DNA of 11,018 bases from DATBDM01 sp036269915 (lineage in GTDB: Bacteria; Actinomycetota; Thermoleophilia; Solirubrobacterales; Solirubrobacteraceae), in the NCBI GenBank assembly GCA_036269915.1, contig DATBDM010000067.1:1-11018 (forward strand), read 5' to 3'. Positions 1 through 6,411 of this stretch are shown in pieces (positions within the stretch are counted from its first letter, which is position 1; each line of letters starts with the position of its first letter). A model generated the notes under the pieces. That model was not told the DNA's origin. It saw nothing but the letters and a program-made list of their open reading frames with translations, and searched no databases. A program made the position numbers and the translations under genes.

Positions 1-137
1 CCGATGCCGACCCCGGCGTGCTTCGCGACCGCCGCCACCGGCGCGGTGGGATCGGCGACGAAGACCGCGCGGGCGGAGTCGAGGATGCGCGCGTCGTTGC
101 GCGCGGCCTCCGCGCGGCGGCCGTCAGCGCGGGGCAT
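1..137 (-). CDS. TetR/AcrR-family transcriptional repressor, N-terminal fragment (cut by window edge)
   Basis: Only the first 45 codons are inside the window; the gene continues past base 1. The visible protein starts MPRADGRRAEAARNDARILD, followed by an alanine-rich helix and then PVAAVAKHAGVGI. This fits the TetR N-terminal pattern: a basic tail, first helix (ILDSARAVF), then a helix-turn-helix whose second part resembles 'IAxxAGVGxGTLY'. The ATG at 137 has a GAGGA ribosome site 7 bases upstream (145-149). TetR proteins are dimeric cytoplasmic repressors released by a small-molecule ligand; the ligand-binding domain is outside the window, so the ligand cannot be guessed from it. The gene is divergent from the VOC gene at 258, and the shared gap contains two copies of a palindrome that recurs at the MMPL pump promoter. 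This is the usual layout for an autoregulated repressor controlling its neighbours. The family call is fairly secure; the regulon is inference. Confidence 0.8.
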   Translation of the reverse strand, partial: MPRADGRRAEAARNDARILDSARAVFVADPTAPVAAVAKHAGVGI

Positions 138-171
138 GGGAGCATCCTCGGGAGGCGTTGCCACGACGCCC

Positions 172-200
172 AAGATAGCGGAACGGATCGTTCCGGTCTG
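172..200 (-). promoter_or_regulatory. Candidate tetR promoter wrapped around operator 1
   Basis: On the minus strand, TATCTT (177-172) matches the TANNNT -10 pattern and CAGACC (200-195) is a weak -35, with a 17-base spacer. The spacer is almost entirely the palindrome at 179-195. The same order (-35 ending in GACC, palindrome, -10) is seen at the MMPL promoter, which strengthens both calls. The predicted start of transcription is about 30 bases before the ATG at 137, leaving room for the GAGGA ribosome site. Confidence 0.5.
179..195. promoter_or_regulatory. Operator 1: CGGAACG inverted repeat, 3-base spacer
   Basis: Perfect 7-base arms CGGAACG and CGTTCCG flank GAT. It lies in the tetR/VOC divergent gap, inside the candidate tetR promoter and upstream of the candidate VOC -10. 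The half-site is identical to those at 218-234 and 2759-2774. Size and symmetry fit a TetR-dimer operator, probably bound by the adjacent repressor (inference). Confidence 0.72.
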
Positions 201-201
201 G

Positions 202-207
202 TACGCT
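202..207 (+). promoter_or_regulatory. Candidate -10 box for the VOC gene
   Basis: TACGCT matches TANNNT and lies between operators 1 and 2. The corresponding -35 position (179-184) falls inside operator 1 and is not a recognisable hexamer. Transcription would begin near 214, placing operator 2 just downstream of the start site. A repressor on both sites would then cover the promoter and the first transcribed bases. The -10 call alone is weak. Confidence 0.35.
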
Positions 208-217
208 TCTAGTGGAA

Positions 218-234
218 CGGAACGATTCGTTCCG
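218..234. promoter_or_regulatory. Operator 2: CGGAACG inverted repeat, with an extra overlapping half-site
   Basis: Perfect 7-base arms CGGAACG and CGTTCCG flank ATT. It ends 23 bases before the VOC start codon. A further GGAACG at 214-219 forms a direct repeat with the left arm, offset by 6 bases, which could let a second dimer bind or shift register. Its centre is 39 bases from the centre of operator 1, so the two sites lie near the same face of the helix if about 10.5 bases per turn is assumed (close to 3.7 turns, so not exact phasing). Confidence 0.72.
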
Positions 235-257
235 CAAACCCGACCGAAGGAGCCACC

Positions 258-629
258 GTGGATTTCAAGCTCGAGCTCATCGCCGTCCCGGTCAGCGACG
301 CGGACCGCGCCAAGGCGTTCTACACCGCGGCCTTCGGCGTCGACGCCGACCACGACCACCGGGTCTCCGACGACATCCGCTTCATCCAGCTCACGCCGCC
401 GGGCTCGGCCTGCTCGATCGCCTTCGGCTCGGGGGTCACCGACGCCGAGGCCGGCTCCGTCCGCGGCCTGCAGGTGGTCGTCGACGACGCGGACGCGGCC
501 CGCGCCGCGCTGGCCGAGCGCGGCGTCGAGGTCTCCGACGTGCAGGACTTCCCCTGGGGCCGCTTCGTGTTCTTCGCCGACCCCGACGGCAACGTCTGGT
601 CGGTCCAACAGATCGTCCGGCCGGGCTAG
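258..629 (+). CDS. VOC-superfamily (glyoxalase/bleomycin-resistance fold) protein
   Basis: A 123-residue protein, the usual size for a single VOC unit made of two beta-alpha-beta-beta-beta modules. Module one opens with LIAVPVSDADRAKAFYTAAF (residues 7-26); module two contains LQVVVDDADAARAALAERG (71-89) and ends FFADPDGNVWSVQQ (105-118). VOC proteins include metal-dependent lyases and dioxygenases and also metal-free binding proteins that sequester drugs. The positions where metal ligands usually sit look substituted: leucine at about residue 7, and Ser115 where many relatives have Glu after 'DPDGN'. A metal enzyme is therefore less likely than a binding or protective role. The GTG start at 258 is chosen because GAAGGAG (246-252) is an excellent ribosome site 5 bases upstream. 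It is divergent from tetR, preceded by two operators, and its TAG stop overlaps the stop of the convergent MMPL gene. The substrate is unknown. Confidence 0.88.
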   Translation: MDFKLELIAVPVSDADRAKAFYTAAFGVDADHDHRVSDDIRFIQLTPPGSACSIAFGSGVTDAEAGSVRGLQVVVDDADAARAALAERGVEVSDVQDFPWGRFVFFADPDGNVWSVQQIVRPG

Positions 630-2740
630 ACCCGCTCGGCCACCTGGCCGGCCCGCGGCTTGTCCTCGGCGCGGGCCAGCGACGAAGGCCACCAGATCGG
701 CGGCCCGATGTCGATCGCCAGCGCCGGCACGATCACCGAGCGCACGATGAAGGTGTCGAGCAGGACGCCGAAGGCGATCACGAAGCCGATCTCGGTCAGG
801 AAGACGAGCGGCAGGACGGCGAGCGTGGCGAACGTCCCGGCGAGCACGATGCCCGCGCCGGTGATCACCGAGCCCGTGACCGCGAGCCCGCGCAGCGTGC
901 CCTCGCGCGTGCCGTGCCTCTGCGCCTCCTCGCGCACGCGAGCCATCAGGAAGATGTTGTAGTCGATGCCCAGCGCGACCAGGAAGACGAAGCACAGCAG
1001 CGGCAGCGACGGGTCGATGCCGGGGAAGCCGAAGATCACGTCGAAGGCGAAGATCCCGACGCCGAGCGCGGCCATGAACGACACGATCACCGAGACGACG
1101 AGCAGCAGCGGGGCGAGCAGCGCCCGCAGCAGCACGGCGAGGATCAGGAACACGACGACGAGGGCGATCGGGATGATCACGCGGTTGTCGCGGGTCGCCG
1201 CCGCGCGCAGGTCGCTCTCCTGTGCGGTCGCGCCGCCGACGAGCACGTTCTGGCCTCCGGCGGCCTTCACGACGCTGCGTAGTCGTGCCACCGAGTCGAG
1301 TGCGGTCGTCGAGTAGGGGTCGGGCTTGAGCGTGACGCTCAGCCGCGCCCCGGGCGGCCCGATCTGCGGCGGGGCCACCGCGGCGACGAGATCGCGCTGG
1401 CGCAGCAGCGCCGCGCGCACCGCCGGGACCTTCGCGCGGTCGGGCACGATCACGTCGGTCGGCGCCGACGCGCCGGCCGGGAACGACCGGGCGAGGATCT
1501 TCTGGCCCTGGACGGACTCCACCTCACCGCGGAACGAGTTCGAGCTGGTCAGCCCCGTGTCGACGTTGAGGACGTTCAGCGCGAGCACCACGAGCACGAC
1601 CGTGCCCGTGACCCAGACCGCTCGCGGGCGCTGCGCGACGCGGTCGCCGACCCGCCTCCAGAAGCCGTGGGTCTCGTCGGTGCCGACCTGGCCGACGTGC
1701 GGGATCGTGTCGAAGAACGGCGACCAGAACGCCCGCCGGCCGCAGATCGTGAGCAGCGCGGGCAGCATGGTGAGCATCGCGATCATCGCCAGTGCGACGC
1801 CCATCGCGCCGATCGGACCGAGGCCGGCGGTGCCGTTGACCTCGGCCAGCGACAACGTCAGCAGCGCGGCGATCACCGTCAGGCCCGAGGCGAGGATCGC
1901 CGGGCCCGCGCTGCGCAGCGCGACGCGCATCGCCTCGTGCTTGTCGTCGTGGCGGCGCAGCTCCTCCCGGTAGCGCGAGACGAGCAGCAGCGCGTAGTCG
2001 GTGCCGGCGCCGAAGACGAGGACGGGGAGGATGCCGCCCGACTGCCCGTTGACGGTGACGCCGGCCTCGGCCAGCAGGTAGCCGAAGCCGCGCGCGGCGC
2101 CCTCGGCGAGGAGCACGGTGAAGAACGGGATCGCCCAGAAGATCGGCGAGCGGTAGATGATGATCAGCAGGACGAGCACGATCAGCGCCGTCGCCAGCAG
2201 CAGCGTGCCGTTGATGTTCCCGAAGACCTTGATCGCGTCGAGCGAGTAGCCGGCGCCACCGGTGACCTTGACCGTCAGGCCGCCGCGCTCGCCCGAGACC
2301 GTGTCGCGGATGTGCTGCACCGCGTTCTTGAACTCGTCGGAGTTGCCGTTGTCGGGCGCGCGGACGGGCTGCACGATGATCGCCGCGTCGCCACGCGGGG
2401 ACACGATCGGCCGGCCGGCCGGCAGCACGAGCGCGGGGCGGTTCGCGTTGAGCTTCGCGCGGTCGGCGGCGAGCGTCGCGCGGTCGCGCGGGGTGAGCCC
2501 GCCCTTGCGCTCGTAGACGATCACCGCGGGCGCGATCTCGCCGCCCGGATACTGCTTGACCGCGTCGAGCGCCTTGACGGATTCCGCGTCGCCCGGCAGG
2601 AACGAGGACGTCTCGTTCTTCTGCGCATTCTCGAACTTGCTCGAGTACGCACCGGCCACGCCGCCGAAGACGATGAAGACGACGACGAAGACGACCCACT
2701 TGCTGCGCCGTCCGGCGGGGAGCGTGAAGAGGCGGCTCAT
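626..2740 (-). CDS. MMPL-family (RND superfamily) membrane transporter
   Basis: A 704-residue polytopic membrane protein, close to the size of actinobacterial MmpL/ActII-3-type pumps. It has two similar halves. The N-terminal half has a membrane helix at about 15-30, an extracytoplasmic loop of about 150 residues, and a helix cluster at about 178-333. The C-terminal half repeats this with a helix at about 375-392, a second loop, and a cluster at about 520-675. Each half carries the signature helix with the proton-relay Asp-Tyr pair: GTDYALLLVSRYREEL (246-261, Asp248/Tyr249) and GIDYNIFLMARVREE (591-605, Asp593/Tyr594). Such pumps use the proton gradient to export lipids, pigments or hydrophobic toxicants. 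I chose the ATG at 2740 over an upstream in-frame TTG at 2779, because the upstream stretch is the promoter and operator. No Shine-Dalgarno precedes 2740, so the message is probably near-leaderless. It is likely repressed by the TetR protein at the window start. Cargo unknown. Confidence 0.92.
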   Translation of the reverse strand: MSRLFTLPAGRRSKWVVFVVVFIVFGGVAGAYSSKFENAQKNETSSFLPGDAESVKALDAVKQYPGGEIAPAVIVYERKGGLTPRDRATLAADRAKLNANRPALVLPAGRPIVSPRGDAAIIVQPVRAPDNGNSDEFKNAVQHIRDTVSGERGGLTVKVTGGAGYSLDAIKVFGNINGTLLLATALIVLVLLIIIYRSPIFWAIPFFTVLLAEGAARGFGYLLAEAGVTVNGQSGGILPVLVFGAGTDYALLLVSRYREELRRHDDKHEAMRVALRSAGPAILASGLTVIAALLTLSLAEVNGTAGLGPIGAMGVALAMIAMLTMLPALLTICGRRAFWSPFFDTIPHVGQVGTDETHGFWRRVGDRVAQRPRAVWVTGTVVLVVLALNVLNVDTGLTSSNSFRGEVESVQGQKILARSFPAGASAPTDVIVPDRAKVPAVRAALLRQRDLVAAVAPPQIGPPGARLSVTLKPDPYSTTALDSVARLRSVVKAAGGQNVLVGGATAQESDLRAAATRDNRVIIPIALVVVFLILAVLLRALLAPLLLVVSVIVSFMAALGVGIFAFDVIFGFPGIDPSLPLLCFVFLVALGIDYNIFLMARVREEAQRHGTREGTLRGLAVTGSVITGAGIVLAGTFATLAVLPLVFLTEIGFVIAFGVLLDTFIVRSVIVPALAIDIGPPIWWPSSLARAEDKPRAGQVAERV

Positions 2741-2751
2741 GGCGTCTGGCG

Positions 2752-2779
2752 AGCCTAACGGAACGGTCGTTCCGGTCAA
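2752..2779 (-). promoter_or_regulatory. Promoter of the MMPL pump gene
   Basis: On the minus strand TTGACC (2779-2774) is a good -35 and TAGGCT (2757-2752) a TANNNT -10, with a 16-base spacer. The -10 ends 11 bases before the ATG at 2740, so transcription would start within about 5 bases of the start codon. The spacer is filled by operator 3. The gap to the upstream yyaL stop is only 52 bases, but this promoter means the pump need not be read from yyaL. Confidence 0.65.
2759..2774. promoter_or_regulatory. Operator 3: CGGAACG inverted repeat, 2-base spacer
   Basis: Arms CGGAACG and CGTTCCG flank GT, so the half-sites match operators 1 and 2 exactly but are one base closer together. It lies precisely between the -35 and -10 of the MMPL gene, where a bound dimer would block RNA polymerase. 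It links the pump to the TetR gene about 2.6 kb away. Confidence 0.72.
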
Positions 2780-2792
2780 GGAGCGCGGCGCG

Positions 2793-4763
2793 TCAGTCGA
2801 GCAGCGCGGCCAGCTCGGTCGCCTCCGTGACCGGACGCAGGCAGGCGAAGCGCTCGCAGACGTACGCGGCGGCGCGGCCGTCCACGGGGGTGCGGCCGGT
2901 CAGCAGCGGAACCGCCCCGTCACCCGCGAGTGACCCGGCCACCACGAGGTGCGGGCGGTACGCGCGCCGCACCACGTCCGTCAGCACCTCGGCGCCGGGG
3001 CCGACGATCGCCACCTCGCGCACGGGCGCGAGCGCGAAGTCGATGGCCTGCAGCAGGTGGCCGAAGGCGAGCGGATGCTGCGTGGCGATCGTGTGCACCA
3101 GCCGCAGCGCGCCGAGCGCGGCGTCCTCCCAGCGGGACTCGCCGGTGAGCCGCGCGAGCCGCAGCAGCCCGAAGGCGGCGGCGGAGGATCCCGACGGGAT
3201 CGGCATGTCCTCGAGGTCCTTGCGGCGGGCGATCAGCGGGTCGGCGTCGGACGCGGTGGAGAAGAAGCCACCGCGCTCGGGGTCGGAGAAGCGCGCCAGG
3301 ATCTGCCCGGCGATCGCCTCGGCCTCCGCGAACCAGCGCGGCTCGAACGTCGCCTCGTAGAGCGTCAGCAGCGCCTCGAGCAGGAACGCGTGGTCCTCCA
3401 GGAACGCGGGCTGCCTGGCCCGGCCGCGGTTGAAGGAACGCAGCAGGCGGGGCGGGTCGGACCGTGTCTCGCGCAGGTCGCGCAGCACGAACTCCGCGCA
3501 GGACTCCGCCGCGGCGCGGTAGTCGTCGCGGCCGAGCGCGGCGCCGGCGTCGGCCAGCGCCGAGATCATCAGCGCGTTCCAGGCGGTGAGGCGCTTGTCG
3601 TCGAGGCCGGGGTGCACGCGCCGCTCGCGCGCCGTGAGCAGCTTCGCCTGGATCTCCGGCAGCTCGGCCGGGTCGGGCGTGGCGCGCACGGGGATGTTCG
3701 CGCCCTCGAAGTTGCCCGCCTCGGTCATCCCGAAGTGGCCGATCGCGACGGGCGCGAGGTCCGCGCCCAGCACCGAGCGAACCTCGTCGAGCGTCCAGAC
3801 GGTGAAGCTGCCCTCGACACCGTCCGCGTCGGCGTCGAGCGCCGACGCGAAGCCGCCCTCGGGCTGGCGCAGCTCGCGCAGCGCCCAGTCGAGCGTCTCG
3901 GTCGCCACACGCTCGAACAGCGGCTCGCCGGTCAGCTGGAAGGCGTGCAGGTAGGCCCGTGCGAGCAACGCGTTGTCGTAGAGCATCTTCTCGAAGTGCG
4001 GGACGACCCACCGGCGGTCAACGCTGTAGCGCGCGAAGCCGCCCGCGACCTGGTCGTAGAGCCCGCCCGCGGCCATCCTGCGCAGCGTGGTCAGCGCCAT
4101 CTCGCGCTCCCCGTGCGCGAGCAGGAAGCCGATCACCGAGGCGGCCGGGAACTTCGGCGCGCCACCCCAGCCGCCGTACTCGGCGTCGTAGGCGCGCCGC
4201 AGCGCCTCGACCGCGGCGTCCAGCGAGGCGGGGTCGAGCGCGGCGTCGGGCGCGTCCATCTGCGCGGTCGCACCGAGGCGGTCGATCATGGCCCGCGCGG
4301 CCCGGGCGACCTCGTCGGGCTGCTCGAGCCACGCCTCGTGCACGCCCTGGACCACCTGCGACCAGGACGGCATCCCCTGGCGCGGCCGCGGCGGGAAGTA
4401 GGTGCCCGCGTAGAACGGGACGCCGTCCGGGGTGAGGAACGCGTTCAGCGGCCAGCCGCCGTGGCCAGTCATCGCCTGGACGGCCTCCATGTAGACGGCG
4501 TCGACGTCCGGGCGCTCCTCGCGGTCGACCTTGATGCACACGAAGCGCTCGTTCATCAGCTGCGCGACGTCGGCATCCTCGAAGGACTCGCGCTCCATCA
4601 CGTGGCACCAGTGGCAGGCGGAGTAGCCGATCGAGACGAGGATGGGGCGGTTCTCGGCGCGCGCCTGCTCCAGCGCGCTCTCGTCCCACGGCTGCCAGTG
4701 GACCGGGTTGTCCTTGTGCTGAAGCAGGTAGGGCGAGGTCTCGTTCGCCAACCGATTGGCCAC
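2793..4763 (-). CDS. yyaL: YyaL-type thioredoxin-domain protein (DUF255 / Thioredox_DsbH)
   Basis: A 656-residue soluble protein, the normal length for the YyaL/spermatogenesis-associated protein 20 family. The N-terminal thioredoxin-like domain carries the family hallmarks: NETSPYLLQHKDNPVHWQPW (residues 7-26), the redox motif SACHWCHVMERESFED (48-63, Cys50 and Cys53), KVDREERPDVD (78-88) and GGWPLNAFLTPDG (102-114). The rest resembles an alpha/alpha six-hairpin barrel, as in sugar epimerases and glycosidases, including WVVPHFEKMLYDNALL. The C-terminus has the conserved AYVCERFAC. The biochemical role of this family is not established; a redox or sugar-related activity has been proposed. The GTG at 4763 is chosen because conserved sequence begins within a few residues, whereas the frame extends upstream only through the divergent ridA gene. 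No Shine-Dalgarno is visible, consistent with a leaderless start. It has no signal peptide, so it is probably cytoplasmic. Confidence 0.93.
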   Translation of the reverse strand: MANRLANETSPYLLQHKDNPVHWQPWDESALEQARAENRPILVSIGYSACHWCHVMERESFEDADVAQLMNERFVCIKVDREERPDVDAVYMEAVQAMTGHGGWPLNAFLTPDGVPFYAGTYFPPRPRQGMPSWSQVVQGVHEAWLEQPDEVARAARAMIDRLGATAQMDAPDAALDPASLDAAVEALRRAYDAEYGGWGGAPKFPAASVIGFLLAHGEREMALTTLRRMAAGGLYDQVAGGFARYSVDRRWVVPHFEKMLYDNALLARAYLHAFQLTGEPLFERVATETLDWALRELRQPEGGFASALDADADGVEGSFTVWTLDEVRSVLGADLAPVAIGHFGMTEAGNFEGANIPVRATPDPAELPEIQAKLLTARERRVHPGLDDKRLTAWNALMISALADAGAALGRDDYRAAAESCAEFVLRDLRETRSDPPRLLRSFNRGRARQPAFLEDHAFLLEALLTLYEATFEPRWFAEAEAIAGQILARFSDPERGGFFSTASDADPLIARRKDLEDMPIPSGSSAAAFGLLRLARLTGESRWEDAALGALRLVHTIATQHPLAFGHLLQAIDFALAPVREVAIVGPGAEVLTDVVRRAYRPHLVVAGSLAGDGAVPLLTGRTPVDGRAAAYVCERFACLRPVTEATELAALLD

Positions 4764-4780
4764 GGTAGGTTGACTACCTA
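4764..4780. promoter_or_regulatory. Overlapping divergent yyaL/ridA promoter elements with an inverted repeat
   Basis: Only 16 bases (4764-4779) separate the GTG of yyaL from the ATG of ridA. The segment 4766-4780 is an inverted repeat with arms TAGGT and ACCTA around TGACT. Read on the plus strand, TAGGTT (4766-4771) is a TANNNT -10 ending 8 bases before the ridA ATG. Read on the minus strand, the other arm gives TAGGTA (4780-4775), ending 11 bases before the yyaL GTG. Both genes lack ribosome sites, so leaderless transcription in both directions from one palindrome is plausible. The -35 elements would lie inside the opposite gene and are not clear. Confidence 0.5.
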
Positions 4781-5172
4781 TGTCCCACCATCGTGAAACC
4801 GTCCATGCCGAAGGCGCGCCGAAGGCGGCGGGCCCGTACTCGCACGCCGTCAAGACCGGCGGCCTGGTCTTCCTCTCGGGCCAGACGCCGATCGACCCGA
4901 ACACCGGGCAGCTCGTCGAGGGCGCCATCGGCGACCAGGCGCGCCGCTGCCTCGACAACCTCGCGATCGTCGCCGCGGCGGCCGGCGCGTCGCTCGAGGA
5001 CGCGGTGCGGATGACGATCTACGTCACCGACATCTCGGTGTTCGGCGACGTCAACGAGGCCTACGGCAGCTACTTCCCGTCCGCTCCACCCGCGCGCACC
5101 ACGATCGGCGTCGCCTCGCTGCCACTGGGCGCCGAGGTCGAGATGGACGCGATCCTCGCCCTGCCGGACTGA
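4780..5172 (+). CDS. ridA: RidA-family enamine/imine deaminase
   Basis: A 130-residue protein of normal RidA/YjgF/Rid length. RidA trimers hydrolyse 2-aminoacrylate and 2-aminocrotonate (enamine/imine products of PLP-dependent dehydratases) to 2-keto acids and ammonia, protecting PLP enzymes from damage. Visible landmarks are GPYSHAVKTGGLVFLSGQTP (18-37), the central QARRCLDNLAIVAAAAGASLEDAVRMTIYVTD (53-84, key parts only described), and the active-site strand ARTTIGVASLPLGAEVEMDA (105-124). Arg106 and Glu121 align with the substrate-binding Arg105 and Glu120 of E. coli RidA as I recall that sequence. It is the first gene of a plus-strand cluster and lies 4 bases before a threonine dehydratase, the classic source of its substrate, which supports true RidA function over a divergent Rid paralogue. 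The ATG at 4780 has no Shine-Dalgarno and is probably translated from a near-leaderless message. Confidence 0.93.
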   Translation: MSHHRETVHAEGAPKAAGPYSHAVKTGGLVFLSGQTPIDPNTGQLVEGAIGDQARRCLDNLAIVAAAAGASLEDAVRMTIYVTDISVFGDVNEAYGSYFPSAPPARTTIGVASLPLGAEVEMDAILALPD

Positions 5173-5176
5173 TCCG

Positions 5177-6409
5177 ATGGCCTCGCCCGCGCGATCGCTG
5201 GTGACCGCCGAGGACGTGCTCGCCGCACGCCCCGCGGTCGAGGCGCTCGCGCGCCGGACACCGGTGCTTTCCTCGCGCACCATCTCCGAGCGCGCGGGCG
5301 GCGTCGTCGCGCTCAAGGCCGAGAACCTGCAGCGCTCCGGCTCGTTCAAGGTCCGCGGCGCGGCGGCCAAGCTCGCCGCGCTCGGGCCCGAGGGCCGCGC
5401 GCGCGGCGTCGTCTGCGCGTCGGCGGGCAACCACGCCCAGGCGGTCGCCGCCGCCGCGCGCGAGTACGGCATCCCGTGCGAGGTGTACGTGCCCCTCGAC
5501 GCGCCGCTGTCGAAGGTCGACGCGGCCGTGGGCCAGGGGGCGATCGTGCACTCGGGCGGCGACTCCGTCGACGCGTGCGTGGAGCTGGCCCGCGAGCGCG
5601 CAGCGCGCGACGGGCTCGCGTTCGTGCATCCCTTCGACGATCCGGACGTCGTCGCCGGCCAGGGCTCGCTCGGGCTCGAGCTGCTCGAGGACGTCCCGGA
5701 CCTCGCCCGCGTCGTGATCCCCGTCGGCGGTGGCGGGCTGTGCTCGGGCACGGCGATCGCGATCAAGGCCTCACGGCCGGAGGTCGAGGTGATCGGCGTG
5801 CAGGTCGCCGCCTGCGCGCCCTACCCGGAGTCGCTGCGCCGCGGCGAGCCCGTGCCGGCCGACTCGGCGCTGACGATCGCCGACGGCATCGCGGTCAAGC
5901 ACCCGGGCGAGCTGACGCTCGAGCTGCTGCGTCGCCACGTCGACGAGATCGTCGTCGTGGGGGAGGACGAGACCGCGGCGGCGATGGTGCTGTTGATGGA
6001 GCGAGGCAAGCTCGTGGTCGAGGGGGCCGGCGCCGTGGGCGTTGCCGCGCTCCTCGGCGGCCAGGTGAGCGCGGCGCCCCAGGGGACGACGATCGCGGTG
6101 CTCTCCGGCGGCAACGTCGACGCCGGCCTGCTCGCCGCTGCCGCGCGGCGCGCCGAGACCGAGGCCGGCCGCCGGCTCGTGCTGCTGACCCGCGTCGCCG
6201 ACCGGCCGGGCAACCTCGCGCGGCTGCTCGACTGCGTCGCCGGCACCGGCGCGAACATCGTCGACGTGGCGCACGTGCGCGAGGGCCTGGACCTGCACGT
6301 GCGCGAGACGGCGATCGAGCTCGTGCTCGAGACACGCGGCACGCGCGACGCCGAGCGCGTGGTCGCCACGCTGCGCGACGGCGGCTACGTCACCCAGGTC
6401 CTGCACTGA
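5177..6409 (+). CDS. ilvA: Threonine ammonia-lyase (threonine dehydratase) with one C-terminal ACT domain
   Basis: A 410-residue fold-type II PLP enzyme converting threonine to 2-oxobutanoate and ammonia, the entry to isoleucine synthesis, or serving threonine breakdown. The PLP lysine is Lys58 in SGSFKVRGAAAK (54-65). SAGNHAQ (82-88) is the substrate/asparagine loop, GGGGLCSGTA (184-193) the phosphate-binding glycine loop, and LSGGNVD (about 305) the C-terminal cofactor contact. A single ACT domain follows (about 334-410, LVLLTRVADRPGNLARLLD onward), giving the 'medium' architecture, between catabolic TdcB-like enzymes without ACT and long IlvA enzymes with two ACT-like modules. The ACT domain suggests amino-acid control, but the effector cannot be read from sequence. 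It starts 4 bases after ridA with no ribosome site, so translation is probably coupled to ridA. A serine/threonine dehydratase with broader substrates is the main alternative. Confidence 0.92.
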   Translation: MASPARSLVTAEDVLAARPAVEALARRTPVLSSRTISERAGGVVALKAENLQRSGSFKVRGAAAKLAALGPEGRARGVVCASAGNHAQAVAAAAREYGIPCEVYVPLDAPLSKVDAAVGQGAIVHSGGDSVDACVELARERAARDGLAFVHPFDDPDVVAGQGSLGLELLEDVPDLARVVIPVGGGGLCSGTAIAIKASRPEVEVIGVQVAACAPYPESLRRGEPVPADSALTIADGIAVKHPGELTLELLRRHVDEIVVVGEDETAAAMVLLMERGKLVVEGAGAVGVAALLGGQVSAAPQGTTIAVLSGGNVDAGLLAAAARRAETEAGRRLVLLTRVADRPGNLARLLDCVAGTGANIVDVAHVREGLDLHVRETAIELVLETRGTRDAERVVATLRDGGYVTQVLH

Positions 6410-6411
6410 GC

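Noticed and set aside
212..1282. Long plus-strand open frame rich in Arg, Asp and Gly, antisense to VOC/MMPL
   Set aside because: Low-complexity composition with no family motif; it is a high-GC shadow of the well-supported VOC and MMPL genes.
2741..2779. Upstream TTG start for the MMPL gene adding 13 residues
   Set aside because: The extra stretch is occupied by a good -35, the operator and the -10; the ATG at 2740 fits the family N-terminus.
2949..4796. 615-codon plus-strand open frame antisense to yyaL
   Set aside because: Composition is dominated by Arg, Gly, Glu, Leu and Val, with no recognisable domain; the opposite strand encodes a full-length YyaL family protein with all its hallmarks.
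4764..4958. Upstream extension of yyaL through the divergent ridA start
   Set aside because: Conserved family sequence begins within a few residues of the GTG at 4763, and the extension is antisense to the conserved ridA N-terminus.
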